From: a virus
Direction: 5' to 3' (one strand)
Virus record (IMG/VR): IMGVR_UViG_3300045135_002850
Span: 1 to 32,502 of that record
Length of the DNA stretch: 32,502 nt
The notes under the pieces were generated by a model. It had not been told where the DNA came from. It searched no databases and saw only the letters and a program-made list of their open reading frames with translations. Shown piece after piece: positions 1-6,977 of this stretch. Numbering within the stretch: position 1 is the first letter of the stretch; every line of letters begins with the position of its first letter. Made by a program: the position numbers and the translations under genes.

Positions 1-1270
1 ATTTTTCAAGACCAGGGAGCAAGTTTCTCCAGGTGATCCCGGCACGATGTTTGTCTTGTAGGTCGTTGTATTTGATGAAACTCTGTAAGGTCTCTTTTTT
101 GAATGGCATTGACTTGTCGTTGCTTTCATGTAAAGATTTAATATGCGATTCAATTTGTTTTTTGTTGTCAACTTTATCCACTTTATGTAGTGAATCTTGT
201 AGTTTTTTTGCCACGGACTTCTTGTACTCGTCAGGCAAAACAGAATAGTCACAGATCCGAGGCCCAGTCACTACAGAGGTCCACCATACATCCACCGCAA
301 TATCATGTTGCTTTTCGAACTGTTCCACGTAATGCACTGTGTCAACCACACTGTGTATGTTAAGCGACTGAAAGGTTGGTCCTATGGTCATCCTGCACCT
401 GTCATTAGTTTTCATAATGTCAGCGTAGAACTTCAAAGACCTTTCAATAACTGGCCATTTTGAAGGGTAGCGGATGTAGTCATTGACATCTCCTATTCCG
501 TCCACACTACCATAAATGCCCATCATTTTAACTTTCTTCAGCCAAGTGATCATTTTTGGATTGGTGTTGGTCAGATTAGTCGTCAAGGTGACTGTCTTTT
601 TTTGTAGAGTGTCTTTTTGAAAACAAAATTCCAACAATTCATAGAACTCCTTGATTGCAGTTGGCTCGCCGCCAACAACATTGAGGTCACTGACATTATC
701 ACTTACGTAGTTGAAGATGTCATTCTTTGTTTTTGGGTTTTTGAACCAGTCATAAACTATTCCCAATTCAGATGTCCAGTTGTTCACCACACCACCTTGC
801 TTCTTGAGCCATTCAACAAAGCCGGGCTCTTTGTCGCCTATCTTTAATAACTCTTCTCCTATCTTGTGACTGTATTGCTGGCTACACATCTTGCAGGCCA
901 GGTTACAAACATTTCCAAAGTGTAGTTCTAGTTGTTCTATTTTGTTATTGACTTTGCCATCTACTGTGATTGACTTGTAATGTTCGTAGTCTTTAACGTT
1001 TCTCATGCTTTTGATACCTCTTTCCTCGAGGTCATAGCACCTCTTACAGATATCTAGCCTTTCACCCGCCAACATTTTCTTTCTGGTTTCTATCATGTAG
1101 TTGCTGTTCCAACTGTCTGAAATTTTATCTTTTGACAGGTTGTATTGGTGATACCCGTCGTTCTTTGTGATGTGTTCCGGAGACAGGCAACACACCTTAA
1201 AGTGTCCTGTGGTCTGAACGTACAGATGCTTCCAAGGATAGTTACAAAAAGTTTTTGGTGTATTAGACAT
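1..1270 (-). CDS. Radical SAM protein with N-terminal twitch-type Cys motifs (3' end outside window)
   Basis: The frame is open from an ATG at 1270 to the left edge, at least 423 residues, so the C-terminus is missing. The radical SAM signature CNLACKMC (CX3CX2C, Cys122, 126, 129) would bind the 4Fe-4S cluster that cleaves S-adenosylmethionine, and the GGEP motif follows near residue 180. N-terminal cysteines (Cys9, Cys27-Cys28, Cys75 and Cys78) look like an auxiliary-cluster (twitch/SPASM-like) region placed before the barrel. The substrate cannot be read from sequence. The start codon lies inside the end of the glutathione peroxidase gene (ATGTCTAA, 8 base overlap), so translation is probably coupled. 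A second enzyme of the same layout lies at 10791-11909. Confidence 0.9.
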   Translation of the reverse strand, partial: MSNTPKTFCNYPWKHLYVQTTGHFKVCCLSPEHITKNDGYHQYNLSKDKISDSWNSNYMIETRKKMLAGERLDICKRCYDLEERGIKSMRNVKDYEHYKSITVDGKVNNKIEQLELHFGNVCNLACKMCSQQYSHKIGEELLKIGDKEPGFVEWLKKQGGVVNNWTSELGIVYDWFKNPKTKNDIFNYVSDNVSDLNVVGGEPTAIKEFYELLEFCFQKDTLQKKTVTLTTNLTNTNPKMITWLKKVKMMGIYGSVDGIGDVNDYIRYPSKWPVIERSLKFYADIMKTNDRCRMTIGPTFQSLNIHSVVDTVHYVEQFEKQHDIAVDVWWTSVVTGPRICDYSVLPDEYKKSVAKKLQDSLHKVDKVDNKKQIESHIKSLHESNDKSMPFKKETLQSFIKYNDLQDKHRAGITWRNLLPGLEK

Positions 1271-1679
1271 GAGTCAGTAGTTCCTCGGGTGTGGTATTGC
1301 TTTCAAACTTTGCAACAAAGTTGTGTTCTCGATCAAATAGATACTTGTTAAAATTCCAGTCCGGCTTTCCATATTTTTGAAACAGTACATGGTTGAGATC
1401 AGTCTTAAGACAGACAGGAAACTGCACCGCATACCTGTTCTGTAGAAATTGCTGTATTTCGTAATTGTCACCTGGATCCTGACCCCCAAATTCGTTTGTG
1501 GGGAGGGCCACAGGCACAATTTGTCCTTGAGAAAACATTTGTTGGAAATTTTCTATTTGGTTTGTGAATCCACAAAAACTTGCAGAATTGAAAACCACGA
1601 CGGGTTTACCATGGTATCTGTCCGATGATATCAGTCCCGTCGCATACGTCTCGAGCTCGAGCTCTATCAATTTATCCAT
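1263..1679 (-). CDS. Glutathione/thioredoxin-type peroxidase
   Basis: 138 residues, slightly short for the glutathione peroxidase family (about 160-180). Family motifs are visible in order: NSASFCGFTNQ with the peroxidatic Cys36, TNEFGGQDPG with Gln67, and WNFNKYL with Trp108 and Asn109, so the Cys-Gln-Trp-Asn catalytic tetrad is complete. It is a Cys rather than selenocysteine enzyme. Predicted role: reduction of hydrogen or organic peroxides in the host cytoplasm using thioredoxin or glutathione. A second Cys at 90 is not at the usual resolving position. It sits 15 bases after the upstream gene and overlaps the radical SAM gene by 8 bases. A weak late-like box (AATAATTA, 1685-1692) ends 5 bases before the ATG. 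Confidence 0.9.
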   Translation of the reverse strand: MDKLIELELETYATGLISSDRYHGKPVVVFNSASFCGFTNQIENFQQMFSQGQIVPVALPTNEFGGQDPGDNYEIQQFLQNRYAVQFPVCLKTDLNHVLFQKYGKPDWNFNKYLFDREHNFVAKFESNTTPEELLTHV

Positions 1680-1694
1680 GTAAGTAATTATTGT

Positions 1695-2051
1695 TTACTT
1701 TCGTCTGTTCATGGCTGACTTGGCCATCTTCTTAACCACGTCTGTCGACCCTTGGTTGTCGAAGTCCATGGCAGGATCCTTCTCTGCTTCTGCGTCGGTC
1801 TTGATCACTATCTTCTCTTGGTCAAAGTCTGCTACTACGTTCTGCAGGTCACCGTCCTGGTCATAGATCCTTTTGAACACGTCATAGTTGAACGCCGGGT
1901 AACCCGTGTTGCTCATGATTTGTTTCACTGCGTCCATGCTGATGTCTGATGGTTGGTCCTTCTCGTCAGCGTCGCCCTTCATGTTCATCAGCACGTTGAT
2001 CAGTGCCGCTTCCATGTCGCTGTCCGTGTTCTTGAATTCGTTAAATCTCAC
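1695..2051 (-). CDS. Hypothetical acidic protein, 118 aa (GTG start)
   Basis: Starts with GTG at 2051 (MRFNEFKNTD), 4 bases after the TAG of the 284-residue gene, and ends with a short basic tail (MAKSAMNRRK). The body is acidic and has no membrane segment. I do not recognise the family. Position next to the scaffold-like coiled-coil protein suggests a structural or assembly role in the late operon that begins at 2910. That is inference from neighbourhood only. Confidence 0.8.
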   Translation of the reverse strand: MRFNEFKNTDSDMEAALINVLMNMKGDADEKDQPSDISMDAVKQIMSNTGYPAFNYDVFKRIYDQDGDLQNVVADFDQEKIVIKTDAEAEKDPAMDFDNQGSTDVVKKMAKSAMNRRK

Positions 2052-2055
2052 GGGA

Positions 2056-2910
2056 CTACTTCCCCGCTAATTTGCTGTACAGTCTGTTTGAAGTTTCGAA
2101 TACTTCTCTTGATTCTCTCTGCTCTCTGCCTTCTGGTTCTGTGCCACCTGCTTCGGCATCAGAGGCTCCAAACTCATCTGTCTCTTCTTCGCCGCCTTCT
2201 GAGTCCAGTGAGTCTAGATCTGTGTCCATGTCCATCGTGTCATCGGCTCCCATGGGTTCTGAGGCAACTTCTTCTCCGGTCAATATTCTTACACCGTTGT
2301 CTAGCTCTTGTCTAGTTGTCGTTAAAGTCGCTTCTGCCTGTTCAATCGCTGGTTGGATCTTTTGCATGAAAGCATCTGCCTTGTCTGCTCCCATCTCGTC
2401 TCTGATTCTGTCGGCCAGTTCTAGCATTCCTTCTGTCTTCATAGATGCTAGATCTTCTAGGTAACCTGTGACCTTGTCCATCATGTCCTTGGCCGCTAGT
2501 ATTAATTCTGATTGTTCTTCAACACCTTCTTTGATCTTTTCATTGTCAGTCACTATGTCTCCTATGATCTCTTTCTTGTCCTTGTCCTGTATGCCAGGTG
2601 CGGCTTGTATCTTTTTGACTAAGGCTTTAGTCTTGGGATCTGACTTCATCTCACCCGAGCCATATTCATTAATGGCTTGATTAACGATGTCAAGCATCAT
2701 TTGGCTTTTCTGATATTCTTCGTTCTTAAGTTCCTGTCCAAAGTGGGTGTTCTGTGTGATGTTGTGTATCTTCGTCCTGATGTGATTGGCCGTGTCTTCT
2801 AACTCTTCTTTGGTGTATCTGCTCACATCAAGCGTTTGATTAAATCTTGATTCAAATTCTGATAGCAATGACTCTGTTGTAACTGGTTTTGTAAGTTCTA
2901 AGCTCTTCAT
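2056..2910 (-). CDS. Acidic coiled-coil protein, 284 aa, scaffold-like
   Basis: Largely helical and charged, with long amphipathic stretches (about residues 30-215), followed by a very acidic, low-complexity segment (about 220-265, Asp/Glu/Ser/Gly/Met-rich) and a short basic end (RLYSKLAGK). There are no cysteines and no membrane segment. This composition resembles phage prohead core or scaffolding proteins, but no motif proves it. A late box (AATAAATA, 2919-2926) ends 8 bases before the ATG and there is no Shine-Dalgarno sequence, so the mRNA would have an approximately 3 base leader. It heads an operon with the 118-residue gene, the peroxidase and the radical SAM gene. Confidence 0.85.
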   Translation of the reverse strand: MKSLELTKPVTTESLLSEFESRFNQTLDVSRYTKEELEDTANHIRTKIHNITQNTHFGQELKNEEYQKSQMMLDIVNQAINEYGSGEMKSDPKTKALVKKIQAAPGIQDKDKKEIIGDIVTDNEKIKEGVEEQSELILAAKDMMDKVTGYLEDLASMKTEGMLELADRIRDEMGADKADAFMQKIQPAIEQAEATLTTTRQELDNGVRILTGEEVASEPMGADDTMDMDTDLDSLDSEGGEEETDEFGASDAEAGGTEPEGREQRESREVFETSNRLYSKLAGK

Positions 2911-2918
2911 ACTGTGTT

Positions 2919-2926
2919 TATTTATT
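2919..2926 (-). promoter_or_regulatory. Late promoter box AATAAATA
   Basis: T4-late-like box ending 8 bases before the ATG at 2910. It drives the coiled-coil, 118-residue, peroxidase and radical SAM genes. Confidence 0.65.
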
Positions 2927-2928
2927 AT

Positions 2929-3429
2929 CTATGCACCGAACGTGTCGTTGAAAATCTGCTGTATACTAGACTTGCATTCGTCCGCTAGGCGGTTTGCGAC
3001 GTCTAATCTGTCCCAGTAAACATCTTCTGTCAGTTGGTCCTTGTCCTTCTGTGCCTCCTTTATCATGCGTTTGGCACTCTGGATGTCAAACAGTTGGCTT
3101 GCGAACTTGGTGTCGAGGTCCATCAAATTTTGTGGCACTGGTTTATTATCTGCTAGATGGTGTGCGACCAATATTGCGCTCTGTTTGAGATTGATATCTT
3201 CATACAGTATGTTAGCCTCCATCATGTCTGCTATGACATAAACGTACCTAGTGCCTGTCCACTTCTTGGGGACAATGGCTATGTTGCCTATCAGTATGCC
3301 TTTGGAAAACTGTTTTGGTAGATGGCGGAAAGGTCTCTTTGCCTCTTCTTTGCGGGCAAGGTCTTGTAACTTGTTCTTGAGGCCATAGGCCTCTATCTGT
3401 CTTACCAGTTCTGTGTTATTTTTTGACAT
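2929..3429 (-). CDS. Hypothetical protein, 166 aa
   Basis: Soluble, charged protein with a helical C-terminal half (about residues 105-160). The N-terminal part contains a basic patch (KRPFRHLPKQFSKG) followed by a beta-rich stretch (GILIGNIAIVPKKW). The family is not recognised. It overlaps the upstream 76-residue gene by 14 bases and is separated from the next gene only by the late promoter at 2919, so it is the middle of a late gene block. A structural or assembly role is possible but unproven. Confidence 0.8.
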   Translation of the reverse strand: MSKNNTELVRQIEAYGLKNKLQDLARKEEAKRPFRHLPKQFSKGILIGNIAIVPKKWTGTRYVYVIADMMEANILYEDINLKQSAILVAHHLADNKPVPQNLMDLDTKFASQLFDIQSAKRMIKEAQKDKDQLTEDVYWDRLDVANRLADECKSSIQQIFNDTFGA

Positions 3430-3646
3430 TCCGCACGATCCTTATGCGTCTATTTAAAGCATATTGAGTATCCGTGTCAAGTTTTTTCCTGACAAAGACG
3501 GCCTTGTCCGCCAGTCGCTTGGCCTGGTCCTGCAGTTCCGGTGTGAGTTGGCTGGCCTTGAATGTGAGGCTCCAATGCTGTTCTATGAAACGCATCTCTG
3601 CGTGGGTTACGTAAACTTTCACCCTAGGTGCTATCTGAATGTACAT
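3416..3646 (-). CDS. Hypothetical basic protein, 76 aa
   Basis: Small basic protein with several Arg/Lys clusters towards the C-terminus (NRRIRIVRNVKK) and no cysteine or membrane segment. Its 3' end overlaps the 166-residue gene by 14 bases. The start is taken at the first ATG. No Shine-Dalgarno sequence precedes it and the A/T-rich stretch before it does not fit the usual 5 or 8 base box spacing, so it is probably read from the unit beginning near 4030. Function unknown. Confidence 0.7.
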   Translation of the reverse strand: MYIQIAPRVKVYVTHAEMRFIEQHWSLTFKASQLTPELQDQAKRLADKAVFVRKKLDTDTQYALNRRIRIVRNVKK

Positions 3647-3676
3647 ATATTTTTAGATTGGTAAAAGTAGTTATGA

Positions 3677-3982
3677 TTAGCCCGGCATCTTCATCAGGAT
3701 CACAACTACTGTTGATAATAATCCTGCGACCACAGTGCCCGCTGTGGCAATAATTGTTTTTGTCTGTGATTTATGACCTGCTGTCATTTCTTCGTTCATT
3801 TTGCCTAGACGAAGTTCTATAGCACTCAGTCTATCGTGTAATCCTTTGTACCTCTCTGCGCAAAGGTCCACGTGTGCTTCTAAGTTCTGTTTCTCTAAAT
3901 CTGTTGTACTCATATAGTTTTTTATCTCATTTTTGAGGTTGCGTACCTCGAATATTAGAGCCTGTAAATGAGCCTGTGTCAT
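3677..3982 (-). CDS. Coiled-coil protein with C-terminal membrane segment (XhlA/holin-like)
   Basis: 101 residues: a helical charged region (about 5-70) with heptad-like pattern, then one hydrophobic segment (about 76-97, IIATAGTVVAGLLSTVVVIL) and a very short tail (MKMPG). This layout resembles the XhlA hemolysin/holin-accessory type, which anchors in the inner membrane and takes part in lysis. Similarity is by architecture only. A late box (4030-4037) about 48 bases upstream would give it a leader of roughly 40 bases, unlike the leaderless genes around it. Confidence 0.75.
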   Translation of the reverse strand: MTQAHLQALIFEVRNLKNEIKNYMSTTDLEKQNLEAHVDLCAERYKGLHDRLSAIELRLGKMNEEMTAGHKSQTKTIIATAGTVVAGLLSTVVVILMKMPG

Positions 3983-4028
3983 CGCCTATGTGAGCCTTTG
4001 TTTTAGGTTAAAGTGCCTTAATCAAATA

Positions 4029-4499
4029 TTATTTATCTGAAAAACCAGCGTATGAAAAGTATGTGTTTAAAGTGTTTAGATTCTGTGTGTCAAAAGTGCT
4101 GAACGGAAAAGTTGCAGTCTCCTTGCAGAAACTCACTATCGGCACCTGGTGGAAGTCGCCTACAAGTTCTAAAACTGGATCCGTCTCATCACCGTATATG
4201 CCGGTCTGTTCAACAAAAAATTGGAAGTGCCATGAATTGTGTGAGCCCTCGTAAAATGAACCAAAACCGGAATTCCCAAGAGTGTCGTTGATCCTCATGG
4301 GCGGCTTCTCCCATGTGATGTTGGTCCTTATCTGGAGCAGTTGCACCATGGTACTGAAGTTGCTGTTTTGATTTCTCGCAGTGGCCAAGGTATGTTTGTC
4401 GTGTATCACATCACCTGCTGGCGTCTTGAACGGGAACTGCTGTTTGAGGTTACCATTGTCCGTGATGTCTACCAGGGTATGTATCCTATATTCATACAT
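4029..4499 (-). CDS. Hypothetical protein, 156 aa
   Basis: Beta-rich, aromatic protein (for example SFYEGSHNSWHFQFFVEQTG) with no signal peptide or membrane segment. It begins directly after the stop codon of the sulfotransferase gene (TAG followed by ATG), so it is co-transcribed and probably translationally coupled. The second half, with acidic and aromatic residues and a run of predicted strands, could be a virion decoration or baseplate-type fold, but I do not recognise a family. Confidence 0.8.
   Translation of the reverse strand: MYEYRIHTLVDITDNGNLKQQFPFKTPAGDVIHDKHTLATARNQNSNFSTMVQLLQIRTNITWEKPPMRINDTLGNSGFGSFYEGSHNSWHFQFFVEQTGIYGDETDPVLELVGDFHQVPIVSFCKETATFPFSTFDTQNLNTLNTYFSYAGFSDK
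4030..4037 (-). promoter_or_regulatory. Late promoter box GATAAATA
   Basis: Box overlapping the stop codon of the 156-residue gene. It would start transcription near 4024 towards the holin-like and downstream genes. Confidence 0.45.
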
Positions 4500-5162
4500 C
4501 TATGCTTGTCCACTTACTTTGTCCCAATACAGGTAATCTGGTGCCAGAAACTCTTCGAGCTTTTGATTCCATTTTTTGTTTTGCCTTAGGAACTTCTCTA
4601 GTTGGGCTTTGCCCTTGTTTTCCATCTTGCTGACGTTTTCATCTTGATGCCTATGATTTTTGAATTTCTTTAACCTGCCATACTGTAATAATTTCTGTTT
4701 CCTACAGAAGTTTGCGAACCTATCTGCCAGATCACTGTCCACCTTGATAAAGTGATCTACCTTGACTTGATCTAGTATCTGCCACTGGCTCGTAGTGAAC
4801 CTGTTAAAGTGAGGGAAATAGTCTTCCATCAGTTGCTCGTTCTCCCACCAAGAGTACCAAGGAAGGTTATTCATCCACGATCTCACACCCGACCACCAGC
4901 GTTCGTGTGGGTTCCTCACCAGGGCAAAAATTGGTGAGTCATCTTTTTGGTCAGTATGCATGTGCCATCCCTCTTTCCCATACTCCGTAGACAGCCAGTT
5001 CCTCATGGTTCCACTGGCACAGCAGGTCTGGTCCAGGTACCTGAACCTTGTGATGTGTGCTGGGTGCGAGTCATCCAATCTGTAGATTATTGGAGTGATG
5101 TCTCTGAGTTTACTGTCTGGCGAATTTATGATGGCCAGGGTTTGTTCTATTGGTGTTGGCAT
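4500..5162 (-). CDS. Sulfotransferase-like protein
   Basis: 220 residues. The motif FALVRNPHERWWSG (about 79-92) matches the 3'-phosphate-binding block of PAPS-dependent sulfotransferases (LVRDPxERxxSG). The 5'-PSB P-loop expected near the N-terminus is not clearly visible; the segment CCASGTMRNWL (47-57) may be a degenerate version. Expected reaction: transfer of a sulfuryl group from PAPS to a carbohydrate or other acceptor. A late box (ATTAAATA, 5168-5175) ends exactly 5 bases before the ATG and no Shine-Dalgarno sequence is present. Another glycan-modifying candidate lies at 7555-8637, so modification of virion or host surface sugars is plausible. Confidence 0.75.
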   Translation of the reverse strand: MPTPIEQTLAIINSPDSKLRDITPIIYRLDDSHPAHITRFRYLDQTCCASGTMRNWLSTEYGKEGWHMHTDQKDDSPIFALVRNPHERWWSGVRSWMNNLPWYSWWENEQLMEDYFPHFNRFTTSQWQILDQVKVDHFIKVDSDLADRFANFCRKQKLLQYGRLKKFKNHRHQDENVSKMENKGKAQLEKFLRQNKKWNQKLEEFLAPDYLYWDKVSGQA

Positions 5163-5167
5163 GCGAT

Positions 5168-5175
5168 TATTTAAT
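5168..5175 (-). promoter_or_regulatory. Late promoter box ATTAAATA
   Basis: Ends 5 bases before the ATG at 5162; implies a leaderless sulfotransferase mRNA. It lies just after the terminator of the preceding unit. Confidence 0.7.
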
Positions 5176-5176
5176 C

Positions 5177-5219
5177 GTAAAAAAAAGGGCGAACCTAGAA
5201 TATAGATCCGCCCTTTGGT
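5177..5219 (-). terminator. Rho-independent terminator after the 5235-6617 unit
   Basis: On the minus strand an AAAGGGCG/CGCCCTTT stem (5209-5216 with 5184-5191) is followed by an uninterrupted T tract. The 17-base loop can form a small inner pairing. It separates the SD-driven trio from the sulfotransferase operon. Confidence 0.85.
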
Positions 5220-5234
5220 AATATCAATTAGATA

Positions 5235-5759
5235 TTATGCATTACCTCTTTGGTCGAACATTCCGACGAAAGTGTCAGCGTCACCGTTCACGTGACCTTC
5301 AGGTAGTAACGTTCTCACTTTAACGTGTACGTTACCAGCCGAGTCACTGATGTCAAGTGTTGCTAGGATGTCTGTTTCTAGGTCAGCCTCAGCGTCGGCT
5401 ACCACAGTTGCGTCAACGTCCATGTTGATGTCACCTGCAGAGTCAGCCGCGTTGAACTGGCCTGGAGTACCTTCTACCACGAACTGGTATGAGTCGATTG
5501 AGTCGTCAGCGTCGATCGCCGCAACTTCCGCCGCATCATTGTCAGTGGCCTTTGCCGCTAATTTGTAAGAAGCGCCAAGTAGGGTACCGTTTCTGTTTAC
5601 AACCTTTGTCACTTTGTCGAAAGCACTGTCAAGAGATTCTGGCGTAGTAGCCGAAGCCGTGATAGCGTTGTCAAAGATAACCTCGATGAAAGTCAAACCT
5701 TTACCATTGAAAGACTGTCTTCTCGTCAAGTTAGTTGATCTGTTTTGTGTAATAGGCAT
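5235..5759 (-). CDS. Small abundant-type protein A of a tandem family, 174 aa
   Basis: Begins MPITQNRSTNLTRRQSF, followed by FNGKGLTFIEVIFDNA, a pattern shared with the next two genes. The rest is rich in Ala, Asp, Val and Thr, acidic, and probably beta-structured, without membrane segments. A very strong Shine-Dalgarno sequence (AGGAGGAG) precedes the ATG, unlike the leaderless late genes, and a strong terminator follows. High expression and composition suggest a virion component such as a decoration or fibre-associated protein; this is inference. Confidence 0.8.
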   Translation of the reverse strand: MPITQNRSTNLTRRQSFNGKGLTFIEVIFDNAITASATTPESLDSAFDKVTKVVNRNGTLLGASYKLAAKATDNDAAEVAAIDADDSIDSYQFVVEGTPGQFNAADSAGDINMDVDATVVADAEADLETDILATLDISDSAGNVHVKVRTLLPEGHVNGDADTFVGMFDQRGNA

Positions 5760-5785
5760 TTTTTTTCTCCTCCTATACTAAACTA

Positions 5786-6184
5786 TTAAGCATTTACACC
5801 AGTGTCCGAAGCACCTGTTGTGTTCGATGTCACTGTTGCACTTGAAATAGTTGCTGTGATTTTTGAGTTTGAGTTAAGCGCCTGTATAGCAGTTTGTAAC
5901 GCCGCCACAGTAGTCGTTGAACTTATAGTGTCAAGAGCGTCCGCTCTCACCATGTAAGTCACCTCTGTGTCAGAGTTAGCAAGACCACCCTTACCAATGA
6001 TGTTCACACCTTGGTTTTGGATTGCCTCTTCAACTAACGCAAGGCCGGCTGTATTGGCAGTTGCCTGTGGGTCAGTAGTTTCCGCTGACATGTCGTTGAT
6101 GAAGTCAACTGTTAAGAACGCTACGTCTACGCCTTCGAACTCGTTGTTCAAGTTAATTGCAAAGTTATTTTTAGAAATTGGCAT
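5786..6184 (-). CDS. Small abundant-type protein B of a tandem family, 132 aa
   Basis: Begins MPISKNNFAINLNNEFEG and continues VDVAFLTVDFIN, aligning with the starts of its two neighbours. The C-terminal part is Thr/Ser/Ala-rich (SKITATISSATVTSN), typical of exposed beta structure. It has a good Shine-Dalgarno sequence (AAGGAG) and lies 26 bases downstream of gene C's position in the same operon order. Function unknown, probably the same class of virion protein as its paralogues. Confidence 0.8.
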   Translation of the reverse strand: MPISKNNFAINLNNEFEGVDVAFLTVDFINDMSAETTDPQATANTAGLALVEEAIQNQGVNIIGKGGLANSDTEVTYMVRADALDTISSTTTVAALQTAIQALNSNSKITATISSATVTSNTTGASDTGVNA

Positions 6185-6206
6185 TGTCTATGTCTCCTTA
6201 CTAAAA

Positions 6207-6617
6207 TTACTCTAACGTCGCTTTTCTCATCGCAAGGTTAGTCACGAAAGACGTTTCTGAACCCATGTTGATAGAGTCAACAGTTCCTAAGGCCTGTACT
6301 GCTGTGGCCAAAGTTCCTGCTGTTGCGTTTGCAGAACTTGTTGTTAATGTAAAAGTACCACCTGCACTTGCTGGTGATCCTACGAATTGGTCAGTGCCCT
6401 CAATTATGTAGTTCTTTTCTACGTTTGAGTTCACCAACGGACCCGCACCTACGATGTTTGCGTAGATTTGGATTGTTTTCTCAACCACATCAATGGTGCT
6501 GTCTTTGGCCGTCTTAGCCGCAACAGAACTTGGGAATGTTTGGTTCAAGAACTCAAGGTCTTTACCTAAAAATTCACCTGATGCTACGTGAGTTGTGTTG
6601 TTTTCACTTATTGCCAT
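6207..6617 (-). CDS. Small abundant-type protein C of a tandem family, 136 aa
   Basis: First gene of the trio. It begins MAISENNTTHVASGEFLGKD and continues LEFLNQTFPSS, parallel to proteins A and B. The middle is Gly/Ala/Thr/Ser-rich. Shine-Dalgarno AAAGGAGG precedes the ATG, and a late box at 6681-6688 gives a leader of about 58 bases that starts with a stable hairpin (6652-6672). This is the only late unit here with a long structured leader plus strong ribosome site, suggesting the highest expression in the window. Confidence 0.8.
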   Translation of the reverse strand: MAISENNTTHVASGEFLGKDLEFLNQTFPSSVAAKTAKDSTIDVVEKTIQIYANIVGAGPLVNSNVEKNYIIEGTDQFVGSPASAGGTFTLTTSSANATAGTLATAVQALGTVDSINMGSETSFVTNLAMRKATLE

Positions 6618-6651
6618 TTTTAATCCTCCTTTTTATCTGATTACAATGACT

Positions 6652-6672
6652 GTGACGTCGCTCAGACATCAC
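6652..6672 (-). promoter_or_regulatory. 5'-terminal leader hairpin
   Basis: GTGATGTC (6672-6665) pairs with GACGTCAC (6659-6652) around a 5-base loop, giving 8 bp with one G-U. If transcription starts 6 bases after the late box, the stem begins at about +4. Such 5' stems can protect mRNA from decay. Confidence 0.55.
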
Positions 6673-6680
6673 GTTAAATG

Positions 6681-6688
6681 TATTTATT
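6681..6688 (-). promoter_or_regulatory. Late promoter box AATAAATA with long leader
   Basis: T4-late-like box upstream of the SD-driven trio; about 63 bases separate it from the ATG at 6617. Confidence 0.7.
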
Positions 6689-6716
6689 GGCAAATTTGGT
6701 AAATTAACCGCTAATA

Positions 6717-6833
6717 TTAGGATTTTTGTTCTTCTTTACAGCATTTACACATGCAGTCAGGACAATCGAGGCACTCTGCACACGATCTCTTACAGTGGTG
6801 TTCACAACCACATTCACATACACATTCAATCAT
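6717..6833 (-). CDS. Cys-rich peptide, 38 aa, metallothionein-like
   Basis: Sequence starts MIECVCECGCEHHCKRSC and continues AECLDCPDCMCKCCKEEQKS. Twelve of 38 residues are Cys, arranged as CXC, CXXC and CC, with two adjacent His. This is the pattern of small metal-binding (metallothionein-type or zinc) peptides. The frame is well supported: a late box (GTTAAATA, 6839-6846) ends exactly 5 bases before the ATG, as for larger genes nearby, and the codons end in a TAA. A second Cys-rich gene lies immediately upstream. Family not recognised. Confidence 0.75.
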   Translation of the reverse strand: MIECVCECGCEHHCKRSCAECLDCPDCMCKCCKEEQKS

Positions 6834-6838
6834 GCTGT

Positions 6839-6846
6839 TATTTAAC
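6839..6846 (-). promoter_or_regulatory. Late promoter box GTTAAATA
   Basis: Ends 5 bases before the ATG at 6833; it overlaps the last base of the stop codon of the upstream Cys-rich gene. Confidence 0.65.
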
Positions 6847-6977
6847 TACCCCACAGGGTTGAATCTCTGCAAACATTTCAAACAGTCACAGGTCTCACAG
6901 TTCTCACAGTTCTTGCATTCTTCATCACAGTGCCGCTCACAAGAACACCTGTGGCATCGTTCTTCTCTCTTAGGCAT
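6846..6977 (-). CDS. Cys-rich peptide, 43 aa
   Basis: Begins MPKREERCHRCSCERHC and contains 10 Cys in 43 residues, spaced mostly CXXC and CXC (CKNCENCETCDCLKC). Like its neighbour it has the look of a metal-binding or disulfide-rich peptide. The ATG lies inside the end of the 188-residue gene (ATGCCTAA, 8 base overlap), the same coupling arrangement seen at 1263-1270 and 19584-19591, which supports real translation. Charged N-terminus, no signal peptide, so probably cytoplasmic or virion-associated. Confidence 0.7.
   Translation of the reverse strand: MPKREERCHRCSCERHCDEECKNCENCETCDCLKCLQRFNPVG

Noticed and set aside
1953-2680. Several long plus-strand frames opposite the 284- and 118-residue genes
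   Set aside because: Ser/Leu/Val-rich products with no ribosome site or box; they mirror the acidic minus-strand coding frame.
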